This document shows positions 32,698-39,148 of a stretch of 64,000 bases of DNA, piece by piece; positions within the stretch are counted from its first letter, which is position 1, and every line of letters begins with the position of its first letter. The notes beneath the pieces are model-generated. The model did no database searches and was not told the DNA's origin. It was given only the letters and a program-made list of their open reading frames with translations. The DNA comes from Vibrio amylolyticus. Lineage in GTDB: Bacteria > Pseudomonadota > Gammaproteobacteria > Enterobacterales > Vibrionaceae. Made by a program: the position numbers and the translations under genes. The stretch covers positions 124,001-188,000 of the forward strand of contig NZ_JAJHVV010000006.1 in the NCBI RefSeq assembly GCF_023145695.1, given 5' to 3'.

Positions 32698-33780
32698 ATG
32701 AGCTATCCTAGGTTAGACATCGATTGTGGGAAAATTCACCATAACGCTCAGTTCCTGATTACTCAGCTCTCACTGAAAAATATATCTGTTACGCCTGTAA
32801 CAAAAGCCTTCCTCGGCCACCCTATCATCGCACAAGTTCTTATTGATGCTGGTGCAAAAATGTTAGCGGACTCAAGAATCGAAAATCTTCAAAAGATGAC
32901 TGAATTTGGCATTGCTATCCCTAAAATGCTGATACGTACACCCATGCTCAGTCAAGTGGCGAGCGTAATAAAATACAGTGATATGAGTTTAAACTCTGAA
33001 GTTGAAGTGATTCAGGGGCTTTCACATGCAGCGGAACAACAAAATTGCTGTCACGATATTATTATTATGGTTGAGCTTGGCGATCTAAGAGAAGGTGTGA
33101 TGCCTAATCATGTGATTGATTTTATCCGTGAGATTGTTTCTTTACCGAACATCACGATAAAAGGAATTGGTACGAATTTAGCCTGTCGGTATGGGGTCGC
33201 TCCAGATGATCAAAATATGAAGATTCTTTCTGGCCTTGCCGATGGAATTGAAGCTACATTTGGGATCAGACTAGAAATAATTTCAGGGGGTAATTCTGCT
33301 TCAGTTAACTGGGCTCTTCAGAGAACAGGTCTAACTCGAGTAAATAACCTTCGTATAGGAGAAGCCATTTTTTTAGGCTGTGAACCTTTAGAGTATGAAT
33401 GTATCAAAGGTTTACATAGTGACGCAATTTCTTTGACCGCCGAAGTAATTGAATCCAAGATCAAACCGACTTTACCTTGGGGAAATCGAGGGTTAAATGC
33501 TTTTGGTGAAAAAGAAAACGTTCAAGATAGAGGATGGGTCTCACAAGCTATTCTGGCATTAGGTCGCCAAGATGTTTGTGTCAGCGGACTTAAGGCTCCA
33601 AATGGGATTAGTATCATATCTTCAACCAGTGATCATCTTGTCCTTGAATCCTCAAACAAGCCATTATATATAGGGGAAACAGTCACATTCAGTCTAGATT
33701 ACAGTGCTCTTTTATCTTCTATGTCTTCACGTCATATCCAAAAATATTTTAAGGCACCTAAAGGAAGAAGGAGGACATAA
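32698..33780 (+). CDS. Ornithine/alanine racemase-family PLP enzyme
   Basis: A 360-residue fold-type III PLP enzyme resembling ornithine racemase. The start YPRLDIDCGKIHHNAQFL is followed by VTKAFLG (about 39-45, PLP-binding Lys 41), MLADSRIENLQKM, VELGDLREGVMP, GIGTNLACR, EIISGGNSAS (phosphate-binding) and RIGEAIFLG; near the end are LALGRQDV and SSDHLVLE. These follow the ornithine racemase pattern closely. GGAGG and AAGG precede the ATG at 32698. It would interconvert L- and D-ornithine or a similar amino acid. No D-ornithine pathway genes are adjacent. It is single and AT-rich. Confidence 0.75.
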   Translation: MSYPRLDIDCGKIHHNAQFLITQLSLKNISVTPVTKAFLGHPIIAQVLIDAGAKMLADSRIENLQKMTEFGIAIPKMLIRTPMLSQVASVIKYSDMSLNSEVEVIQGLSHAAEQQNCCHDIIIMVELGDLREGVMPNHVIDFIREIVSLPNITIKGIGTNLACRYGVAPDDQNMKILSGLADGIEATFGIRLEIISGGNSASVNWALQRTGLTRVNNLRIGEAIFLGCEPLEYECIKGLHSDAISLTAEVIESKIKPTLPWGNRGLNAFGEKENVQDRGWVSQAILALGRQDVCVSGLKAPNGISIISSTSDHLVLESSNKPLYIGETVTFSLDYSALLSSMSSRHIQKYFKAPKGRRRT

Positions 33781-34150
33781 TGCTACGAATAACAGTAACT
33801 ATCTTATCTTGGTCAGTGTCATGCTTAATGGCTGCCAGACAACCTCAATGAAATCTGATGAGCTTTGCCGATTATAGAGGACGGTTATCTCTAGCCAGCT
33901 GCCACAAGATTTAGGAGCACTCACGCTTGTTGGTGCTAAATCAAAAGCCAATATTGTGACCCTTGTTTTAGTAAAAAAGAAAACTGTAGATATGGACAGA
34001 TTAGTTGCTCGAGTAACGGTCAGTTTTTGTGAAAATATTGAAATAAGACCTTTATTGGAATATGGGATTTCCTATCGAATTTTTACTTTAGGAAAAAATG
34101 ATAAAGTAGAAAATATTAATGTCGTATCTCTAGCTAAGTGCTCTAGTTGA
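33781..34150 (+). pseudogene. Decayed small gene(s) after the racemase
   Basis: Directly after the racemase stop an ATG opens a short frame (MLRITVTILSWSVSCLMAARQ) that looks like a broken signal or lipoprotein start and stops within 25 residues. A second frame at about 33956-34150 continues with beta-rich sequence (TLVLVKKKTVDMDRLVARV). Together they suggest a frameshifted lipoprotein gene. No family recognised. Confidence 0.4.
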
Positions 34151-34384
34151 ATGTTTAACACTCGAATGGATAAAAGCCAATACGAGTTGTTCAATCTCCT
34201 TAATGACATCATTTTATTGAAGTTTGATCGCTTTACGCCTTGGGGAAAAAACTTTATCACGGACCTGCACCACAAAGCTTTAACTAAGCAGACCATTTCA
34301 ACTAAACAAGAACAACTTGTGTTAAAAATCTCAATGAAAGCTCACAAGCCAAAGAAAAAACGTACATACCAAGGTTTAATTTAA
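34151..34384 (+). CDS. Small basic hypothetical protein
   Basis: A 77-residue Lys-rich protein starting MFNTRMDKSQYELFNLLNDIILLKF. It begins one base after the previous frame stops, so it may be coupled to, or the end of, the decayed gene. No ribosome site stands out. Family not recognised. Confidence 0.35.
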   Translation: MFNTRMDKSQYELFNLLNDIILLKFDRFTPWGKNFITDLHHKALTKQTISTKQEQLVLKISMKAHKPKKKRTYQGLI

Positions 34385-34840
34385 GTCTGTGTCTACCTAA
34401 TGTTTTCAAGGTGTTCGGTATCTAGAAAACATTAATCGCATTTGGTTCAATGAGCTTAAGGTATTGATATGTATATTTAAAGGATAGCAACTTTCCAAGT
34501 AGTGACGATTGGTACAGCTAAGTATTCGAGCTCCTTTTCGACCAACAGTCAGTACCTTCCGAAAGCAGCAATGCATCTTCTAATTCAACTCCTAGGTAGC
34601 GGATAATTGCAAAAAGGTTCTGTCTAAAACTCTTACGCCATGCCATTAGCTCTGGTAGGGCAAAATTGATGAGGAACCTGATGATGAGCTTTTACTCTAA
34701 ATAGGAAAGGGGCAAAGATTACTTAGAGTAAATAAACTAAATTGTGTGAATGGACTAAATTGATGTGTAGAAAGAAACCAACGTGGTGCAGGATTTTTAT
34801 CCTGGTACGGATTTGACTTATTTAGTGTTAAGGTAATGGT
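34385..34840. other. Gene-free stretch before the Rpn gene
   Basis: About 456 bp, AT-rich, no supported gene. It holds the promoter of the Rpn-family gene at its right end. No repeats or strong hairpins seen. Confidence 0.4.
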
Positions 34841-35776
34841 GTGAAAAAGACCACGCCAATGCCTCACGATGCGCTCTTTAAGCAGTTTCTCACTCATCCT
34901 GAAACCGCTAAGGACTTATTGGATATTCACCTGCCTGCTGAGCTGCGTGAAATCTGTGATTTGACGACCTTAAAGCTCGAATCAGGCAGCTTTATAGAAG
35001 AAAACTTACGGCCTTATTATTCGGATGTCCTTTATTCTCTTAAAACGTCTCACGGGGAAGGGTACGTCTACGCGTTAATCGAGCACCAGAGTCGACCAGA
35101 TAAACACATGGCGTTCAGACTGATGCGTTACGCTATCGCCGCCATGCAACAACATCTTGAAGCTGGCCATGAGCATTTACCTCTGGTGATCCCGTTGCAG
35201 TTTTATCATGGCAAAGTCTCGCCTTATCCCTATAAAATGAATTGGTTAAAAGGGTTCGCTAACCCTGACAAGGCTAAAGCACTTTATACTCAGGACTTTC
35301 CTTTGGTCGATGTCACGGTTATCTCCGATGATGAGATAATGCAGCATCGCCGTATCGCGTTACTTGAGCTTGTACAAAAGCACGCGAGGCATCGCGATAT
35401 CATGGATTTCCTTGAGCCTCTGGTCACATTGCTCTTAACCGATTACACTACAGATAAGCAAGTACAGTCATTGATGAGCTACCTACTCCAAGTGGGTGAA
35501 ACGAGTAACCTAGAAGCGTTAATTACGTCACTGGTCTCATCAGTACCTAAACACGAGGAAACACTTATGACTATTGCAGAACAATTGCGCCAACAAGGCG
35601 AGCAACGTGGCCGCCAAGAAGGGCGCCAAGAAGGTATACAATTAGGCGAGGAAAAAGGTCGCCAAGAAGCACTCAAGGAGATGGCGCGTAAGATGCTGCT
35701 TAATGGTCTAGATCAACAAACCATTATGGATGTCACGGGATTGAATACAGACGAACTAGCACAACTTTCTCATTAG
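34841..35776 (+). CDS. Rpn family recombination-promoting nuclease (PD-(D/E)XK, transposase_31)
   Basis: A 311-residue protein of the Rpn/YhgA-like family. The start is PHDALFKQFLTHPETAKDLLDIHLP (about 8-32); the core PYYSDVLYSL then YALIEHQSR gives the Asp and Glu-x-Gln/His catalytic positions (about 58-90). The C-terminus carries a Gln/Gly/Arg repeat (RQQGEQRGRQEGRQEG, about 247-265) and a short HTH-like end, both typical. GTG start at 34841 with AAGGTAATG upstream. E. coli Rpn proteins are nucleases that promote RecA-independent recombination; some family members act in phage defence. Confidence 0.85.
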   Translation: MKKTTPMPHDALFKQFLTHPETAKDLLDIHLPAELREICDLTTLKLESGSFIEENLRPYYSDVLYSLKTSHGEGYVYALIEHQSRPDKHMAFRLMRYAIAAMQQHLEAGHEHLPLVIPLQFYHGKVSPYPYKMNWLKGFANPDKAKALYTQDFPLVDVTVISDDEIMQHRRIALLELVQKHARHRDIMDFLEPLVTLLLTDYTTDKQVQSLMSYLLQVGETSNLEALITSLVSSVPKHEETLMTIAEQLRQQGEQRGRQEGRQEGIQLGEEKGRQEALKEMARKMLLNGLDQQTIMDVTGLNTDELAQLSH

Positions 35777-35786
35777 CCGCTCAAGC

Positions 35787-35985
35787 ATAAAGGGTTGTGT
35801 GGCAAAGTGGTGGTGCTGATAAAATCTGCCTGGAGATAAAGCTACATCGTCTATGGCTAACCGTGGGCTTCTAACTGGCATACCTAGAGCTATAATTTTG
35901 TTTATAGTTTTGACATTTACTATCATTTCACCTATTTGAGCGTTGTAATATATCAAACTCGCTTTAGCGCTTTTCCGCTTCATTT
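35787..35985 (-). pseudogene. C-terminal remnant of an IS5-family transposase with terminal repeat
   Basis: The minus strand reads YNAQIGEMIVNVKTINKII followed by ALGMPVRSPRL, the conserved end of IS5/IS903-type transposases. GGGTTGTGTGGCAAAG at about 35790-35805 looks like the element's terminal inverted repeat. The rest of the element is missing, so it is an IS scar next to the Rpn gene. Confidence 0.6.
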
Positions 35986-36560
35986 ATTGAGTAACTCTCT
36001 TCCCAACGCCTTGCATTCTTTCGAAGTGCTCTCAATGAGGTAAAACCTTTCGCGCAACAAAACTGACTTCCACACTCATGGTTTCGAGTATATCGACATG
36101 AACAGCTAAGTGCAGCTTTTGCTATGTTCTGCGTTTCTTTGCATCAAGCTTTTTCACTTTTCACTTTTCACTTTTCACTTTCCACTCTCCCTGACCAAAA
36201 AGGTGGGGGCTAATTGAGTTAATGGCTAGACGGCGAATCGCCCTTTAGATTTATTGCTATATTTGACTTGAACCGCCTTCGAACGCTTACCTTTGAAAAT
36301 TGAGTACGGACGGTTCTTTTTCTAACGCCAATCAACCTATAAAGTACGCATTAAACTTAAATATTGGGCGTTTTCCCTTCGGTCGACTCATTCCGTCGCT
36401 TCACTCCTCTCGCGATAACTTATGGCACTGTTATCGAGCAAGATCGATGTGACATTAAGTTACGGCGAACAATCACCCAACGCCTCCGCTACTGCGTAGC
36501 TGCGCATCGTCGTGCCTCCTTATTGCCTTTCACTGGCTTCAATTAAGGTCGAGTAAGGGC
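35986..36560. other. Gene-free stretch with a heptanucleotide tandem repeat
   Basis: About 575 bp with no supported gene. It contains the TTTTCAC tandem array (36151-36185). A hairpin-like phrase ACGGACGG...TTCTTTTTCTAACG lies near 36305-36325. The right end leads into leader D. An open frame at 36364-36546 has no ribosome site and looks spurious. Confidence 0.4.
36151..36185 (+). repeat. Tandem heptamer repeat (TTTTCAC) x4 plus one variant
   Basis: Four perfect copies of TTTTCAC are followed by TTTCCAC. Such short tandem arrays can slip during replication. No start codon or promoter element is close enough to make phase variation convincing. Confidence 0.8.
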
Positions 36561-36757
36561 TTGTTTTCTTATGTGCCGATTTTCCTTTCGACTCGCATCA
36601 CTGGATGGCGCTCGCAGACTGTTCACCATCCTCAATCAGAACCTTCTCTGCAAGGGTTAATAAACGCTGCGCGCCCCTGCAGAGAAGAACCCTGTTTGAG
36701 ATCTGGACAGCCAAGCGGCTCCATAAAAGTGATACTCAAACAGAAAGGAAACTTGTC
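36561..36757 (+). ncRNA. Structured 5' leader D (candidate radC-motif RNA)
   Basis: Inner stem CTTCTCTGCA (36643-36652) pairs perfectly with TGCAGAGAAG (36678-36687). Outer stem CTCAA (36631-36635) pairs with TTGAG (36696-36700). AGAAC elements flank the stems, and GGACAGCCAAGCGGCTCC follows. The inner stem differs from leaders A, B and C in nearly every pair yet stays complementary. The promoter-proximal part is shared with leader B. Confidence 0.78.
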
Positions 36758-37114
36758 ATGGCACAACAAAACTCAACCCCAACTCTCTCTACATTGACGC
36801 TCAGCGACCAGCGTTTCGCCGCTGGGCACGAAAGCTCACCAAAAAATGATATCTCTTTACTGCGTATTCCTCAGCGGACAGAGGAAGAAGAGCACGGCTT
36901 TTCTCTTACGCCGTGTAGCGACATTACCTTAGCTGAACTCAAAATCGCAGGATTTACTTCGCGTGATTCTAAGTTCTACCCATCCACTCAGGCTGAGGTT
37001 GAGAAGAGTATCTTGCACCACTTTAAAATAGGGGACTTAACTGACAATTTTATTGTGAAGGATGTATCAACCCCTTCGAGATCCCTCTTTTCGTTTCATC
37101 GATGCCCGTTTTAA
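36758..37114 (+). CDS. Leader-driven hypothetical protein with shared N-terminal cassette (second copy)
   Basis: A 118-residue protein. Residues 1-11 and 25-33 are the same as in the 30336 protein; the linker between is encoded by nearly the same DNA but in a different frame. After residue 33 it is unrelated: SDITLAELKIAGFTSRDSKFY and a helical, Lys-containing end. CAGAAAGGAAACTTGTC precedes the ATG. It is followed 37 bp later by the 37152 gene. Function unknown; leading-region position. Confidence 0.55.
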   Translation: MAQQNSTPTLSTLTLSDQRFAAGHESSPKNDISLLRIPQRTEEEEHGFSLTPCSDITLAELKIAGFTSRDSKFYPSTQAEVEKSILHHFKIGDLTDNFIVKDVSTPSRSLFSFHRCPF

Positions 37115-37151
37115 TTCTTGGGATATTTTTTAATAACGTAAGGAGTAAGTG

Positions 37152-37538
37152 ATGAAATATCTCTCTCACTATATTCAAGCCAAACAAACGCAAGCATTTA
37201 ATGAGGCGGGGGCGTTCTTTGCTTTTTCTAATAAGCAGTTCGATGGAGAAAAAAAAGAGGGCGTGAAATATGCGTCATTAGGTATGGGTTTAATTTGCCC
37301 TGTTGATAATGCGAAGCAATTAATGACCCGTTTAGATTCTATTGCTCAAGAAGGGATCGCCGAAGACATCGAAGAGAATGGTAAAAAAGCGATCATTCGC
37401 CGTGAGCTATTCAATCACGAATGTTTCTATACCAATGACATTTGTGATTGTGTCGAAAAGCTCGAAGGGTATGGCATTTCTTACGATGAAGTGTATGAGG
37501 TTTTTAATCACATTCGTAAAACGGAAGACGTTTATTAA
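37152..37538 (+). CDS. Small conserved plasmid protein of unknown function
   Basis: A 128-residue acidic alpha/beta protein: MKYLSHYIQAKQTQAFNEAGAFFAFSNKQF at the start, a KYASLGMGLICPVDNAKQL middle, and a C-terminal part with Cys-rich FNHECFYTNDICDC. I recall similar proteins (possibly DUF7659) on many mobile elements, with no known role. AAGGAG lies 8 bases before the ATG. It is in the same transcript as the 36758 gene, close to the oriT. Confidence 0.65.
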   Translation: MKYLSHYIQAKQTQAFNEAGAFFAFSNKQFDGEKKEGVKYASLGMGLICPVDNAKQLMTRLDSIAQEGIAEDIEENGKKAIIRRELFNHECFYTNDICDCVEKLEGYGISYDEVYEVFNHIRKTEDVY

Positions 37539-37554
37539 ACGCTAAAAGTAAAGC

Positions 37555-37586
37555 GCCTTGATATTTGCTGTATCAAATATCAAGGC
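37555..37586. terminator. Perfect 13-bp inverted repeat after the 37152 gene
   Basis: GCCTTGATATTTG (37555-37567) and CAAATATCAAGGC (37574-37586) pair around CTGTAT, 17 bp past the stop. There is no T-run, so it may be a terminator of moderate strength or a protein-binding dyad. Confidence 0.6.
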
Positions 37587-37616
37587 AAATTCAATTTAAA
37601 TACAGGGGTAAATAAA

Positions 37617-37915
37617 TTGAACATTAAAAATGTCACATCAGGTAACGAAGAAACAAGAGAAAAAATCATGTTTGTACACAAGGCATTGCTGAACTGCTAA
37701 ATAACAATATTGGTGTGAATTTACCGAATTACTTACATCGTCACCAAAATGGTAATTGGGGAAATGTCTGTGTTGAAGATAAACTTACCAATGACGAAGC
37801 CACCAAGACAGGCGATCGGGTTTTATTCAGTTACACCATTTGTAATAAACAAGTCTGGATAATTACCGAACGTGATCGTAGTTGCACTACGATTTTGCTC
37901 CCTAATAAATATTGA
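37617..37915 (+). pseudogene. Frameshifted gene for a small conserved mobile-element protein
   Basis: From TTG 37617 (AGGGG upstream) the frame reads NIKNVTSGNEETREKIMFVH then stops at 37700. In the next frame the sequence continues GIAELLNNNIGVNLP, then YLHRHQNGNWG and DRSCTTILLPNKY. The second part matches a protein family common on mobile elements, sometimes misnamed type I restriction subunit M, with pattern RH..G.WG then TEADRS.TTIL.P. A frameshift near 37680 explains the split. Confidence 0.55.
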
Positions 37916-37929
37916 TTACGTCAATTCAC

Positions 37930-38202
37930 ACGATATAATGGAGTTCTTTGGACTCATGCAAATTAACTCTAGATGGTTTTCTCGACTGGCTGAATTTAAT
38001 GTCAATGAAACCAATGTTTACGAACCTTTTTTTTAATGTTTCATTAGGTGCGTGGGTATTAATCTCTAACTTTTCCAGTCATGGCTATAATTGGAATAGC
38101 GTAGGCGCTTATAATGCAGGATTTCTTAAACGTACCGAGAGCGCCAGAAAAATATACATCAAAAAATTTCAAAAAGTCTATTACCAGTCGCCATTTAAAT
38201 AA
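37930..38202 (+). pseudogene. Truncated, frameshifted VirB1-like transglycosylase
   Basis: One frame reads GLMQINSRWFSRLAEFNVNETNVYEPF, then a run of nine T shifts the frame. The continuation is FNVSLGAWVLISNFSSHGYNW and SVGAYNAGFLKRTE. Both halves align with residues about 68-147 of the intact protein at 5018. The signal peptide and catalytic Glu are missing. It lies just left of the oriT. Confidence 0.8.
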
Positions 38203-38400
38203 CCTTTATTGCACCATAACGGTGCAGCGCTAGTTGTGTCACGATCTTCTTTTTCCGTTTTACATTCCTTCCCTAATGGTCTCAATCACCCTAGATTCAA
38301 TCGCCAACGGTTCGGCTTTTGAGCTCGACGTTCCTAAGACACACCCCAAGAAAACAAACTAGATGCAGACTCATTGGAGGTCATTGTTACCACTTGGGAA
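38203..38400. other. Leading side of the oriT region, gene-free
   Basis: About 200 bp between the transglycosylase relic and nic. A small hairpin GCACC-ATAAC-GGTGC lies at 38211-38225. No gene. In the predicted transfer direction this is the first DNA to enter the recipient after the 5' end. Confidence 0.5.
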
Positions 38401-38451
38401 TAATTCACACCCCACGGCGGATTGATTTTCAATCCGAATGGTTGTCTGTGG
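38401..38451 (-). other. oriT: F-like origin of transfer with nic site (oriT)
   Basis: Read on the minus strand, hairpin CGGATTGA-AAA-TCAATCCG (38436-38418) is followed by CCGTGGGGTGT/GAATTA. The ten bases GTGGGGTGTG match the F-plasmid nic region as I recall it, and F also has a hairpin a few bases before. Predicted cleavage is between 38407 and 38406, leaving the relaxase on the strand that runs toward lower coordinates. It sits beside a ribbon-helix-helix gene and close to an F-type TraI, which supports the call. On the plus strand TTGTCT/GTG after the same hairpin resembles an R388-type nic but fits the relaxase less well. Confidence 0.78.
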
Positions 38452-38589
38452 TAAAGATAAAGACTTTAAAAACAATGAAATAGTACGCTTCAGTGCGTAA
38501 TCTAGAATGATGAAAAAATTTTCAAATTCTTCACTAAAATTTGGAATGAATGTTAATTGAAAATACTATAATTGTATTGCATTGTTATT

Positions 38590-38611
38590 TAGCCCTTTAC
38601 TGGTAAGGGCT
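38590..38611. repeat. Dyad in the oriT region
   Basis: AGCCCTTTAC/GTAAGGGCT pair with one extra T, between nic and the ribbon-helix-helix gene. It is a possible accessory protein site of the oriT. Confidence 0.55.
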
Positions 38612-38640
38612 ATCGGCCAGTTAAATACAGAATTAATGTT

Positions 38641-38662
38641 AGTGTATTTAAAGTGTATTTAA
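38641..38662 (+). promoter_or_regulatory. Two tandem 11-bp repeats upstream of the ribbon-helix-helix gene
   Basis: AGTGTATTTAA occurs twice head to tail, exactly one helical turn apart. Ribbon-helix-helix relaxosome proteins usually bind such repeats, both to regulate themselves and to shape the oriT. Confidence 0.65.
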
Positions 38663-38771
38663 CCCTTGCCTACCAAGGCATCCAAGATAATTCTTATCTT
38701 GTGTGTATTAAGATATTATTTGATAGTTATTGTAATATATTACCCACTTCTAACAGTAAGGAGAGTGGATT

Positions 38772-39131
38772 ATGGCGAGAAGTCGAGTGTTACAAGCCTC
38801 CGTTAAGGGAAAATTGGAGACCGATTTTGATACCTACCTGCAAAGAGAAAATCTTACAGATGCGGAAGCGGTGCGCGATCTTTTGAGTTTTGCTTTACGG
38901 ATCAAGTTGAATGATAGCGATGACGATCGTCCTTCGAACAGAGAGCTGCTGGAAGAAATGTATCGTCGTATTAGACAGACGCAGGGCACGGTCAATTTGG
39001 ATTATACGCAAGGTTTCGATGGTGAAGCATTTTATCGAAATAAGCCGGAAGCAAATGAAATGCGTAATGCAGTAACAGCGGATGTTAATAATAAAGTCGA
39101 TGAGTATCTTGAAGGCAAAAAAAAAGGGTAG
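38772..39131 (+). CDS. Ribbon-helix-helix relaxosome accessory protein (TraY/TrwA-like role)
   Basis: A 119-residue protein. The N-terminus SRVLQASVKGKLETDFDTYLQRENLTDAEAVRDLLSFAL fits a ribbon-helix-helix fold (beta strand about 3-10, helices about 13-22 and 27-42). The C-terminal part is acidic then helical. AAGGAG lies 10 bases before the ATG. It lies between the nic site and the convergent relaxase gene and probably binds the 11-bp repeats. Size and position resemble TrwA of R388. The stop codon lies in the stem of a bidirectional terminator shared with traI. Confidence 0.72.
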   Translation: MARSRVLQASVKGKLETDFDTYLQRENLTDAEAVRDLLSFALRIKLNDSDDDRPSNRELLEEMYRRIRQTQGTVNLDYTQGFDGEAFYRNKPEANEMRNAVTADVNNKVDEYLEGKKKG

Positions 39132-39146
39132 CCAATGGCTACCCTT
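39124..39146. terminator. Bidirectional terminator between the RHH gene and traI
   Basis: A perfect 10-bp stem AAGGGTAGCC/GGCTACCCTT with loop AAT, an A-run on the left and T-rich sequence on the right. It ends both convergent genes and overlaps the RHH stop codon. Confidence 0.9.
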
Positions 39147-39148
39147 GT

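Noticed and set aside
36151..36185. CRISPR-like array
   Set aside because: Repeat unit is only 7 bp with no spacers; no cas genes in the window.
36364..36546. 60-residue plus-strand open frame
   Set aside because: No ribosome site and composition typical of non-coding GC-rich leader DNA.
38418..38451. R388-type nic on the plus strand (hairpin followed by TTGTCT/GTG)
   Set aside because: It fits the R388 pattern, but the relaxase and T4SS are F-like and the minus strand offers the ten-base F nic match. Kept as the second-best reading.
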